Below the pieces are notes generated by a model. It searched no databases, was not told the origin of the DNA, and saw only the letters and a list, made by a program, of their open reading frames with translations. From CAVQXR01 sp963717955 (GTDB taxonomy: Bacteria > Actinomycetota > Thermoleophilia > Gaiellales > Gaiellaceae): a stretch of DNA of 64,000 bases. Positions 33,766 to 41,627 of this stretch are shown here, piece by piece; the stretch's first letter is position 1; each line of letters starts with the position of its first letter. Made by a program: the position numbers and the translations under genes. The DNA is taken from NCBI GenBank assembly GCA_963717955.1, contig CAVQXR010000003.1:186001-250000 (forward strand). Direction: 5' to 3'.

Positions 33766-34635
33766 ATGGCAATCCGGCTCGGCGTCGACACCCTCTGCTG
33801 GCACCTACGGCTCGAGCGCGGCGAGCTCTCGGTCGCCGATGTGCTCGAGGAGGCCGCGGCGCTCCGCGTCGAATGCGTGCAGGTCAACCTCCACCATGTC
33901 AGACGGCTCGATGCAGCGTCTCTCGCCGCACTGCCGGAACGCGCGGCCGCGCTCGGCCTACAGCTGCTGGCCTCCGGCGACTTCCTCGGCCGGGGACGTG
34001 AGGGCGACGTGCCCGAGGTCGGGGTGGAGCGCATCCAGGGCTGGCTCGCGAACGCGGCCGCGCTCGGCAGTCCGATCCTCCGCGTCGCATCGGGCTTCTA
34101 CCGCGCCGAGCTCGCGCCCTTCCCGGACCTGATCGAGGCCGAGCGCCGCTACGTCGTCGAGGTGCTGCGCCGCGCCGCTCCCCTTGCGGCGGAAGCCGGC
34201 GTCACGCTCCTGCTGGAGAATCACTCCGACTTCACCGCGGCCGAGTACCGTTCGATCATCGAAGCGGTCGGCCCCGAGCAGGTCGGCGTCTTCCTCGACC
34301 TGATCAATCCGATCGCCTCGCTCGACGACCCCTTGCCGGTCATCGAGGCGCTGGCCCCGCTCGCCCCGGCCGGACACGTGAAGGACTACGTGTTCGAGTC
34401 CATCCAGACCGACGACGCCTACCATCGCCGCGGGTTCTCGGTTCTGTACCGGTATCCGGGCGAGGGTGCCGCGCCCCTGGGTGACCTGCTGGAGGCTCTG
34501 GCCCGCGGGCTTGGGCAGCGGGACTTCTGGCTCAGCGTCGAGGGCCTGGACAACCGGGTCGAATTCGATGACCAGCGGACACGGCTTGCGCCCAGCCTTG
34601 CCTTGCTTCGTGAGCTGACCGGCGCCTCCCGCTAG
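33766..34635 (+). CDS. Sugar phosphate isomerase/epimerase-like TIM-barrel protein
   Basis: A 289-residue xylose-isomerase-like (AP endonuclease 2 superfamily) barrel. Expected metal-site strands are visible: LLLENHSDF (Glu), GVFLDLINP (Asp), AGHVKDY (His) and LSVEGLDN (Glu). Relatives interconvert ketose and aldose sugars, or act on inositol and hydroxypyruvate-type compounds. The start is ATG 33766. With the Gfo/Idh dehydrogenase and the SDRs nearby, it suggests breakdown of a polyol or sugar derivative. Confidence 0.82.
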   Translation: MAIRLGVDTLCWHLRLERGELSVADVLEEAAALRVECVQVNLHHVRRLDAASLAALPERAAALGLQLLASGDFLGRGREGDVPEVGVERIQGWLANAAALGSPILRVASGFYRAELAPFPDLIEAERRYVVEVLRRAAPLAAEAGVTLLLENHSDFTAAEYRSIIEAVGPEQVGVFLDLINPIASLDDPLPVIEALAPLAPAGHVKDYVFESIQTDDAYHRRGFSVLYRYPGEGAAPLGDLLEALARGLGQRDFWLSVEGLDNRVEFDDQRTRLAPSLALLRELTGASR

Positions 34636-34650
34636 CGGCGCGGCACGCGT

Positions 34651-35424
34651 TCACACGGTGGCGGTCGTGCCTCCATCGACGACGAGTGCCGTGCCGGTCA
34701 CGAACGACGCCTCGTCGGAAGCGAGGAAGAGAATGCAGTTGGCGACCTCGACGGCAGTGCCGATCCGGTTCACCGGAGCGACAGCCGCGTACTCCTCGCG
34801 CAACCCCTCGGGGTCGTCGCTGGCGTCGAGGAAGGAGCTCGTGAGCGGCGTGTCGATCACGCCCGGGCAGACGGCGTTGGCGCGAAGCCCGCGGCGCGCC
34901 ACGTCGAGCGCCGTGGCGCGCGTCAGCTGCAACAGCGCCCCCTTCGAGGCGGTGTATGCGGCGTTGTCGGGCCAGGCCACGAACGAGTTGATCGAGGCCA
35001 CGTTGACGATCGACCCCCCGGGCGGCATATGCGGGATCGCCGCACGGCAGACGCGGAAGGTTCCCGTGACGTTCACGTCCTGGATCTCGGCCCACTCGGC
35101 GTCGCTCGTCTCCCAGACCGGCGGCCCGTGCGGCAGGTCGATGCCGGCACTGTTCACGATCACGTCGATCCGCCCGTGGTGTTCGACCACCTCTCCCACG
35201 ACGCGCTGCACGGACTCCGGGTCGGTCACGTCCAGCGCAATGGCAAGCGGGTTCTCGCCGCCGGCTTCCCTTGCCAAGCGGGCCGTCTCCTCCGCATGCG
35301 CGAGCGTGCGCGAGCTCGCGATCACGGCCGCGCCCTCGTCGGCGAACCTGACCGCCGTTGCGCGCCCGATCCCGGTCCCCGCTCCGGTCACGAGCGCCAC
35401 CTTTCCGGCCACGCGGCCGTTCAC
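34651..35424 (-). CDS. SDR family oxidoreductase
   Basis: A 257-residue classical SDR with TGAGTGIG at residues 13-20, NSAG at 91-94, and catalytic Ser144, Tyr157 and Lys161. It ends VVDGGTTATV. The region IASSRTLAHAE after the second strand, with Ser-Ser-Arg, suggests NADP(H). It overlaps the upstream SDR by 4 nt, so the pair is co-translated. It converges on the isomerase gene with a 15-bp gap. It resembles the SDR at 9211 in its VNSFV block (INSFVAWPDNAAY versus VNSFVVQDTLSAY). Confidence 0.9.
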   Translation of the reverse strand: MNGRVAGKVALVTGAGTGIGRATAVRFADEGAAVIASSRTLAHAEETARLAREAGGENPLAIALDVTDPESVQRVVGEVVEHHGRIDVIVNSAGIDLPHGPPVWETSDAEWAEIQDVNVTGTFRVCRAAIPHMPPGGSIVNVASINSFVAWPDNAAYTASKGALLQLTRATALDVARRGLRANAVCPGVIDTPLTSSFLDASDDPEGLREEYAAVAPVNRIGTAVEVANCILFLASDEASFVTGTALVVDGGTTATV

Positions 35425-36239
35425 GGAGCACGCACCGGCCTCGGCGCGGGATCTGCGGAGACGGCCTCCCAGTCGGTGTACCGGAACCCGGCCGTGAGGC
35501 CTCCGTCGACGGTGACGACGGAGCCAGTCATGTAGGAGGCATCGTCAGAGAGCAGGAACGCGACGACGGCGGCGATCTCCCCCGGCTCGGCCGGCCGATC
35601 GAGTGGGATCCGCGATCGATGCTTCGACCACTGCGCCGCGTCGTCGACGATCTCGCGCGTAGCCGGCGTCGCCACCCACCCCGGTGCAACCGCGTTCACG
35701 CGGACACCGTACGGCGCCAGGTCAACCGCGAGCGACCGCGCCATCTCGGCCACACCGCCCTTGGAGATGTTGTACGTCACTTGTAGCTCCTCGCCCATCC
35801 ACGAGGCGGTTGACGCGGTGCACGCGATCGCCCCGCCGCCCCGTTCCGCCATCGCCCGCGCAGTCGCGACGGCCATCAGGTACATCCCCCGCACGTTCAC
35901 GTGCAGCGTGTGGTCGAGATGCATGAGCGGTGTCTCGAAGATCGGATCGAAGTAGGCAATCCCTGCGTTGTTGGCGAGCACGTCGAGACGCCCGTACCGC
36001 TCGTGCGCCAGCCCAACAACGCGGTCCGCCGTCTCGGGCTCCCCCACGTCCGCAGCGATTCCCTCGACTCTCGCGCCGGTGGTCGAGAGCTCACCAACCA
36101 CCTGCTCGAGCGCGGTGGCATCCGCCGGCGCCGCGACGAGCACGAGATCCGCACCTTCCTCCGCCAGCCGCCGAGCGATCGCAAGGCCGATCCCGCTCGA
36201 GCCGCCGGTAACGACCGCAGCCTTCCCCCGGAAGCGCAC
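35421..36239 (-). CDS. SDR family oxidoreductase
   Basis: A 272-residue classical SDR started at GTG 36239. TGGSSGIG is at residues 11-18, NNAG at 90-93, and the catalytic set is Ser143, Tyr156 and Lys160 (Y-N-I-S-K). The C-terminus is longer than usual (VDGGLTAGFRYTDWEA followed by a Pro-rich tail). This extended tail is shared with the degraded SDR at 1850-2049. It is the first gene of a two-SDR minus-strand unit. Confidence 0.9.
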   Translation of the reverse strand: MRFRGKAAVVTGGSSGIGLAIARRLAEEGADLVLVAAPADATALEQVVGELSTTGARVEGIAADVGEPETADRVVGLAHERYGRLDVLANNAGIAYFDPIFETPLMHLDHTLHVNVRGMYLMAVATARAMAERGGGAIACTASTASWMGEELQVTYNISKGGVAEMARSLAVDLAPYGVRVNAVAPGWVATPATREIVDDAAQWSKHRSRIPLDRPAEPGEIAAVVAFLLSDDASYMTGSVVTVDGGLTAGFRYTDWEAVSADPAPRPVRAP

Positions 36240-36405
36240 GGCGCATCCTATCCGCTCAGCATCAAGGATTCAGACGAAGTTCGGGCGTCCGCCCGACTAT
36301 CGAGCAGCCGACGCGCTCGGTGGGTGCCAGTGGCGGTGACAGCGGCCCGACCTGCGCGAGAGAAATGGCGTAGTCTCGAACGGCACAAACAACAAAGGAG
36401 ACACG

Positions 36406-36690
36406 ATGCCAGTCGCGATCGAGATGAACTTCAAGGGCGCGACCCTTGAACAATACGACAAGATCGTCGAGTTGATGGGCCTTACCTCCGGAAACACCCC
36501 GCCGGGCGCCATCTTCCACTGGACTGCCAAGACCGACGACGGAATCCGGGTCGTCGACGTGTGGGAGTCGAGGGAGGTATTCGACCGTTTCGCGCAGGAG
36601 CAGATCGGCCCGTTCTCGCAACAGGCGGGCATTACCGAACCGCCTGAGACGACCTACAGGGACGTGCACAACCATCTGCCTCATAGCTAG
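36406..36690 (+). CDS. Small ABM-like (ferredoxin-fold) protein
   Basis: A 94-residue protein with a strong AAAGGAG ribosome site 7 nt before ATG 36406. The pattern MPVAIEMNFKGATLEQYDKIVELMG, IFHWTAKTDDGIRVVDVWES, and FDRFAQEQIGPFSQQAG resembles small dimeric alpha/beta-barrel proteins related to antibiotic-biosynthesis monooxygenases. Such proteins act as monooxygenases, stress proteins or small-molecule binders. It is a single-gene unit. The 160 bp before it hold no other feature that I can see. Confidence 0.75.
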   Translation: MPVAIEMNFKGATLEQYDKIVELMGLTSGNTPPGAIFHWTAKTDDGIRVVDVWESREVFDRFAQEQIGPFSQQAGITEPPETTYRDVHNHLPHS

Positions 36691-36721
36691 CCGCCACCGA
36701 CGGAACGAACCGGAGGCGTCG

Positions 36722-36997
36722 TTAATCAGCCGACGGGTTCGCGGCTGCAGGTTCCGCCGTTGCGCGCGCTCGCCGGTGCAAGCGTGCCGTGTCCGCCAGC
36801 GTCACGCGAAGAGTCTCCAGTGCTGAAGCCTGGTCGCTGGCGACTGAGACGCTGAGGGTTCCAAGCGTGATCAGCAAGGGATCGTCCCGAAGGTCAGCGG
36901 CTGTTCTCGGGCTGCCTCGGGTTGGCGGTGGGCGTTCTACGGCGGTCGGAGCCATGGACGCTGCGAGGCCGAACGTCACCGACCGAATGGCCTGCAC
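36722..36997 (-). CDS. Hypothetical small protein
   Basis: A possible 91-residue protein starting at GTG 36997 with GGAAGCGG upstream. The middle (DDPLLITLGTLSVSVASDQASALETLRVTLADTARL, read in pieces) has a regular hydrophobic-strand and amphipathic-helix look, unlike the shadow frames around it. The ends are Pro/Ala/Arg-rich. It is divergent from the coiled-coil gene at 37040. I do not recognise a family; the gene could be spurious. Confidence 0.35.
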   Translation of the reverse strand: MQAIRSVTFGLAASMAPTAVERPPPTRGSPRTAADLRDDPLLITLGTLSVSVASDQASALETLRVTLADTARLHRRARATAEPAAANPSAD

Positions 36998-37039
36998 GGG
37001 ACCGCTTCCGGTACCCTGAACGACTCGACCGTCGCCGCC

Positions 37040-37909
37040 ATGGCCGCCCGGCTCATCGACATTCTGGGGCGTCTGCCTAGCCCGAAGGGCTCTCCGCCGG
37101 AGCGCGAAGCGCTCGGGAAGGCGCGCCGAGCCCTTCGCGCCGCCGAACGGACGCACCGCGGGCAGGTCAGAGACGCTCGCCGCGCCCTCGCGCGCACGGA
37201 GAAGCGGCACGACCGCGCCCTGCGTGCAGCGGCGGAGGCGCTCGAGGCCGCGAAGCAACGCGAGCAGATCGCGGCCGAACGCGGCGGCTCCGTTCTGGAG
37301 GCGGCGGAGCGGGGCCGTGAGCTCGCCCACTTCAAGAATCTCCGCCTCACGGATCGGGCGGTCGAAGTAGCCGGGGCCAACGCTCCCCTCTCGCCCTCGG
37401 TCTACGCGCTCGTCGAGCCGGGAGCGGCCCTCGTCGCGACCCGGCAGGCATCGCTTGCTCGCCTTACGGCGCATGGCGGGGCCGACGCCGAGCTCGTGCA
37501 TGAGCTCGACCGGCATCCGGATCGCCTCTATCTCGTCGTCGAGGCGCCGGAGCTCGTGTGCGTGGTTCCGTGCAGCTCCGACGAGGTCGAGGCACGGCGG
37601 TTCGCCGAGGTCGTCAACGTCGCCGCGCTCAACGCGGACGGCTTCGCCAGCAGGCGAAGCGACGCGATGCGTGCGGCGAACGCAGAGCTCGAGCAGATTC
37701 GCGCCAGCGCGGGCGCCGAGGTCGCCCGCCTCGAGGCGGAGCTGCGCTCGGTGACTGCGGACACGACGGAGGTCGACGCTACGAGGCGCGACCTCGCCCG
37801 TGCCGAGGCGGATACCGAAGAGATCGACCGACGCCGCGCCGAGCTCGCCCAGGCCGAGCTGCGCAGCATCGAGGCCGATCTCAGGCGTTCGACCGATTCG
37901 GGTTCCTGA
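37040..37909 (+). CDS. Hypothetical coiled-coil protein
   Basis: A 289-residue protein starting at ATG 37040. Residues about 20-100 and 210-285 are Ala/Glu/Arg-rich with heptad-like spacing and should form coiled coils; the middle (LRLTDRAVEVAG to LYLVVEAPELVCVVPCSSDEVEARRFAEVVNVAAL) looks like a small alpha/beta domain. No transmembrane segment is present. I do not recognise a family. Similar proteins with such a middle segment are often annotated only as hypothetical. No ribosome site stands out, so the start is uncertain. Confidence 0.6.
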   Translation: MAARLIDILGRLPSPKGSPPEREALGKARRALRAAERTHRGQVRDARRALARTEKRHDRALRAAAEALEAAKQREQIAAERGGSVLEAAERGRELAHFKNLRLTDRAVEVAGANAPLSPSVYALVEPGAALVATRQASLARLTAHGGADAELVHELDRHPDRLYLVVEAPELVCVVPCSSDEVEARRFAEVVNVAALNADGFASRRSDAMRAANAELEQIRASAGAEVARLEAELRSVTADTTEVDATRRDLARAEADTEEIDRRRAELAQAELRSIEADLRRSTDSGS

Positions 37910-38252
37910 GGCCGGCGGCTAACATGGCGATCCGCCGGCCGGCCCAGGCGGCGAGGTGGAACTCGCTCTCGAACAGGGTGAGCTTCGTAGGCCAAGCCCG
38001 GTGGGCCCGATCTGGCTAACGGTCGGCGCGCGGTGCGGCGTCACCCGGCCCCTCCGCCCCCGGCCGCCGCGTGGAGTCCCGGTCGATCCAGTCAGGGCCG
38101 CGGGTGACACCGGAGTGCCTCGCATAGGAAGCGCCGCCCGCCGCGTCGCTTTCGCGTACCCCAGCTCCGCCGCGCCGCGTCTCCGAACGATGGAGAATCC
38201 CTCGGGGCGATCGCGAGTGGCGATCGGCTGACGCCGTTCCAAGGGAGTCGAG
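37910..38252. other. Intergenic stretch without recognised feature
   Basis: The 343 bp between the coiled-coil gene and the flavin oxidoreductase gene hold only short overlapping frames with Arg/Pro/Gly-rich translations. I see no tRNA, repeat or ATGCAT operator here. The last 20 bp contain AAGGGAGTCGAG, the ribosome site of the next gene. Confidence 0.5.
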
Positions 38253-39398
38253 ATGATCACGAAGTTCTCAGCGCTCTATGTCGGGTTCATCGAGCTCGAT
38301 GACGTGGGCAGTGACGGGAAGCCGGCAGACGAGCGCCGCTATCCGAACGAACGGCTGATCGAAGCTTTCGATACTGCGAAAGAGCTTGCGCAGCTGATGG
38401 ACGACCTCGGCTTCTACTGCCTCTGGACGGCCGAGCACCACTTCCAGCGCGAAGGGTACGAGGTGTTCCCGAACCTGATCCTGCTCAACACCTGGCTGGC
38501 AACCCAGACGAGGCGGCTGAAGCTCGGCTGCGCCTTCAACGTTCTCCCGGCCTGGCATCCGATCCGACTTGCCGAGGATTACGCGGTCGCCGACATCCTG
38601 ACCGGGGGGCGGATCATCTTCGGCGTGGCGCGCGGCTACCAGTCACGCGAGGTGGAGTCGCTCGGAGCCCCGCTGTTGGACCAGGACGCCAATCGCGAGC
38701 TATTCGAAGAGCAGCTCGAGGTGATCCGTAAGGCGTTCGAGGAGGAGTCGTTCTCCCATCAGGGCAAGCGCTACCAGATCCCCGCCCAGGTTGATTTCCG
38801 CGGGTATCCGCTCCAGGACGTCACGGTCGTTCCGCGGCCCATCCATCAGCCCGTCGAGATCTGGCAGGCGATCTCGAGCGGCCGCTCGATCGTGCGGATG
38901 GCGCAGAGCGGAATCAAGGGCATGCTCACCCTCACCGGGGAGGCCCTTCTCGACGAGTGGGTACGTCTCTACCAGGCGGAAGCGGCGGCCGCCGGCCGCC
39001 AGCTCGAGCTGGGGGAGAACATCTGCTGGGGAGTCGGAGTCCACCTTGCCGAGACGGCAGAGGATGCGATCCGACGCCTCGAGCCCTACCACGACGAGCG
39101 GTACAAGTGGTTCACCCCGTTCGGTTTCGTACGCCTCGCCACGAGTGAACAGACCGAAAGTGGCGAGGCGGCGCCGACAAGCGCCCCATCACTTCGAGAG
39201 GGAGTCGCCCAGCAGGCGTGGCTCTGCGGGCGCCCGTCGGACGTCATCGAGCAGATCCGCGAGTTCGAGCAGCGCTACCCCGGCCTCGACCAGATGATGA
39301 TCCACCTGCCCGAGGGCATGCCGCGCGCGATGCTCACCGATCAGCTGCGCCTGTTCGCGGAACAGGTCATGCCCGCCTTCGCAGAGCGGGCGCGGTAG
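38253..39398 (+). CDS. LLM class flavin-dependent oxidoreductase (luciferase-like)
   Basis: A 381-residue luciferase-like monooxygenase fold protein with the bacterial luciferase pattern: DLGFYCLWTAEHHFQREGYEVFPNLILL near the start, GCAFNVLPAWHPIRLAEDYAVADILTGGRIIFGVARGYQ for FMN binding, and a later FEQRYPGLDQMMIHLP. Members use reduced FMN or F420 and oxygen. Actinomycetes often use such enzymes for xenobiotic, sulfonate or alkane oxidation. The start is ATG 38253 with AGGGAG upstream. It stands alone; no dedicated flavin reductase is adjacent. Confidence 0.88.
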   Translation: MITKFSALYVGFIELDDVGSDGKPADERRYPNERLIEAFDTAKELAQLMDDLGFYCLWTAEHHFQREGYEVFPNLILLNTWLATQTRRLKLGCAFNVLPAWHPIRLAEDYAVADILTGGRIIFGVARGYQSREVESLGAPLLDQDANRELFEEQLEVIRKAFEEESFSHQGKRYQIPAQVDFRGYPLQDVTVVPRPIHQPVEIWQAISSGRSIVRMAQSGIKGMLTLTGEALLDEWVRLYQAEAAAAGRQLELGENICWGVGVHLAETAEDAIRRLEPYHDERYKWFTPFGFVRLATSEQTESGEAAPTSAPSLREGVAQQAWLCGRPSDVIEQIREFEQRYPGLDQMMIHLPEGMPRAMLTDQLRLFAEQVMPAFAERAR

Positions 39399-39614
39399 AC
39401 GGGCGCTCGACGTCGAGCCGTTCCGCCAGCTCATGGTCGATTCCACGCAGCTACCGGCACAACGCAGCGATCGCACCTATCTCCACCTTGCTCGCTGCCT
39501 GACACCGATCCACTCGCTTTGTGACCAGGGTCTGGAGCTGCTGCTCTATCCACCGAGCGACGGGGGAGCCGCCTTGGGGGACGGCTCGCGCATCGGAAGA
39601 CCGTTCGCTGTTAG

Positions 39615-39638
39615 CATGATTGAAAAAGTGCTATCATG
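39615..39638. promoter_or_regulatory. Inverted repeat CATGAT/ATCATG upstream of the VapBC-type module
   Basis: CATGAT at 39615-39620 and ATCATG at 39633-39638 form an inverted repeat just before the antitoxin ATG at 39644. Ribbon-helix-helix antitoxins usually bind such repeats to repress their own operon. A -10-like TATCAT at 39632-39637 lies only 7 nt before the ATG, so the message may be leaderless. Confidence 0.45.
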
Positions 39639-39643
39639 ATGGT

Positions 39644-39880
39644 ATGATTCGAACGCAGCTCCAACTGACCGAGCAGCAGGCGCGTGCGCTCCGCCTGGTC
39701 GCTGCTCAGCGGGGTGTGTCGATGGCGGCGGTCGTCCGGGAGCTGATCGACGAGAGGCTCCAGACGCCGGCGTCGGCTCGGTCGGCGCGGGCCCGGGCGG
39801 CGATCGGCCGGTTCGCCTCGGGCGCGCGCGACGTGAGCCGCGAGCACGACCGAGAGCTCGAACGCGCATTCGCGAGCTGA
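39644..39880 (+). CDS. Ribbon-helix-helix antitoxin (VapB-like)
   Basis: A 78-residue protein; I take ATG 39644 as the start, because the family pattern begins there (MIRTQLQLTEQQARALRLVAAQRGVSMAAVVRELIDE), a CopG/RHH-type DNA-binding strand and two helices. The C-terminal half (ARARAAIGRFASGARDVSREHDRELERAF) is the usual toxin-binding tail. It should neutralise the PIN toxin encoded 10 bp downstream and repress the operon. Confidence 0.82.
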   Translation: MIRTQLQLTEQQARALRLVAAQRGVSMAAVVRELIDERLQTPASARSARARAAIGRFASGARDVSREHDRELERAFAS

Positions 39881-39890
39881 CGACGCGACC

Positions 39891-40292
39891 GTGGGCGTCT
39901 TCGTCGATACCTCCGCCCTCTACGCGGTGCTCGACCGCGACGACGACAACCACGCACTGGCGGCAGAGGCGTTCTCTTCATTGCTGGACCGCGAGCTTCT
40001 CCTGACGCACGGCTATGTCGCCGTGGAGGCGACAGCGCTCGTGCAACGGCGGCTCGGCATGGACGCCGTACGCGCGCTGGTCGACGACGTGCTGCCCGCG
40101 TTCGAGCTCGTGTTCGTCGACGAATCGTTGCACCACGCGGCCCTCGCGGCCTTGCTCGCCTCGGGTGCGCGAGACGTGTCGCTCGTCGACCGGACGAGCT
40201 TCGAGCTGATGCGTCGGCGCGGCGTCACAGAGGCGTTCGCATTCGACGACGATTTCCATCGGGAGGGCTTCACGGTTCTCCCGTCCGTCTAA
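39891..40292 (+). CDS. PIN-domain ribonuclease toxin (VapC-like)
   Basis: A 133-residue PIN-domain protein starting at GTG 39891. The acidic active-site set is present: Asp6 in FVDTSALYA, Glu46 in VAVEATALVQ, Asp100 in SLVDRTSFELM and Asp119 in FAFDDDF. VapC toxins cleave tRNA or rRNA and stop translation. The module appears intact and sits at the edge of a region full of broken genes. Confidence 0.86.
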   Translation: MGVFVDTSALYAVLDRDDDNHALAAEAFSSLLDRELLLTHGYVAVEATALVQRRLGMDAVRALVDDVLPAFELVFVDESLHHAALAALLASGARDVSLVDRTSFELMRRRGVTEAFAFDDDFHREGFTVLPSV

Positions 40293-40459
40293 CCGACGAC
40301 CGCGAACCACCTCCTGCGCGCACGTCGGTGGCGAGTTCTGGGCGCTCCTTGGGAAGGCATCGTCCAGCGGCTCTGGAGCTAGTGCAACGTCCTACGCTAC
40401 GACGGGCTCTCGTACGGCGGAGCGAGGTCGACTGAACGTTGACTGAGGGTGAGCGGCGC

Positions 40460-40889
40460 TCACCGCGCCAGCGCCTCGATCACGGACGGGTGGCGGTCGG
40501 GGAACGTTTCCGTGGGGGCGCCGGCGGCAACGAACGGGCGCAGCCGTTCGAGCGTCTCGGTTTCGTCGAGCCCGGCTGCCGACCTCCCAGACGAGCGCGG
40601 CGAGCTGCTGGTCGTCGCCCTCGAGCCGGTAGCCGTTCAGGGCGAGGAACTCGTCGGTGAGGGTGATGGAGGCGCGCTTGTTTCCGTCGACGAGGGCGTG
40701 GCGGCGGTTGACGGCGACGAGACAGCGCCGCTGCGAGCTCGGCAAGGTCGTTGACGTCCTCGTAGCGGTAGCGCCGCTCCGGGCGCAGCACGGGGCCCTC
40801 GAGGCTTCTCGCCGCCCCGGAGCAGGTCGCGGTAGCGGGCGTCCACCTCGACCGCGTCGAGGAAGCGAGGCTCGGCCCTGTCTCCCTGC
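40460..40889 (-). pseudogene. Fic/Doc family toxin remnant (frameshifted)
   Basis: The Doc-type active-site motif HALVDGNKR is intact within AVNRRHALVDGNKRASI, followed by TLTDEFLALNGYRLEGDD. The normal C-terminal part (TLERLRPFVAAGAP, FPDRHPSVIEALAR) follows in a different frame and stops at 40460. The part before the motif is scattered over other frames (YEDVNDLAELAAAL). At least two indels separate these pieces, so no full Doc AMPylase or kinase can be made as read. It lies directly behind the fragment at 40890-41627. Confidence 0.65.
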
Positions 40890-41627
40890 CGCCGTAGTAG
40901 ATGATCGTCGACTCCAGCCTCGTTCCCGGTGTGGGACGGTATTCGTCGGCCATCGTCGTTGCGAGTACCCAGGCGATGTCCTCGATCGTGCAGTGGGGGC
41001 CGAGCGTCCAGAGGCGCCCGTAGTTGGGCGATTGGAACGGACGGCCGGGCTCGCTCCAGCCGAACTCGGCGAGCCGGCGGCGCTGCTCGGGGGTGAGCGG
41101 AGGCCGGCCTTCCAGTGCTCCGGATCGACCGCCTCGCCGTACACGACCTTCCGTTCGCGGTTGACGAGCACCTGCATGTACCGCTCTTCGGCCTCGAAGA
41201 TCACCCCGTCGCCACTGTCGCCCTGTTCGAAGACCTGTTCGAGACCGACCTCGAACAGCACGGTCGACCCGTCCCAGTCGACGGAAAGCCGCTCGGACAG
41301 CTCGAACAGCCGCCTCGTCTCCGCCAGCTCCTGTACGAGGGGGGCGAGCGGCGCCGGCGGCCGGTGCGCGTGGATGCCGGGTGCGGCGAGAACGATCGTG
41401 GAGGCGATCGCACGGGCGAGCTGCTGGCGGCCCTCGCCGGCGAGCAGCATCACCGTGGCGATGTGGACGTGGTCGTCGACGATCTCGAGGCGGTCGCCGT
41501 CCATGCGGCAGAGCCGGAACCGCCAGCTCCCCGCGGGCTCGCTCGGCCCGGGCAGGGCCAGGACGAGGTTGTGGGAGAGCTCCACGGTCACGGCGCACCC
41601 CTCGAAGCTCAGCTCGATCGCAACCAC
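40890..41627 (-). pseudogene. Uncharacterised protein, frameshifted (possible YbjN/TY-Chap-like domain)
   Basis: The first 173 residues from GTG 41627 form one plausible domain (VAIELSFEGCAVTVELSHNL, WRFRLCRMDGDRLEIV, EERYMQVLVNRERKVVYGEA, WKAG). The frame then shifts by one base near 41105 and continues in another frame: PLTPEQRRRLAEFGWSEPG, FQSPNYGRLW and IAWVLATTMADEY. The latter resembles chaperone-like TY-Chap/YbjN-type domains, but that is from memory and weak. Its start overlaps the end of the AAA protease gene by 19 nt, so the two were one operon. Confidence 0.5.
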
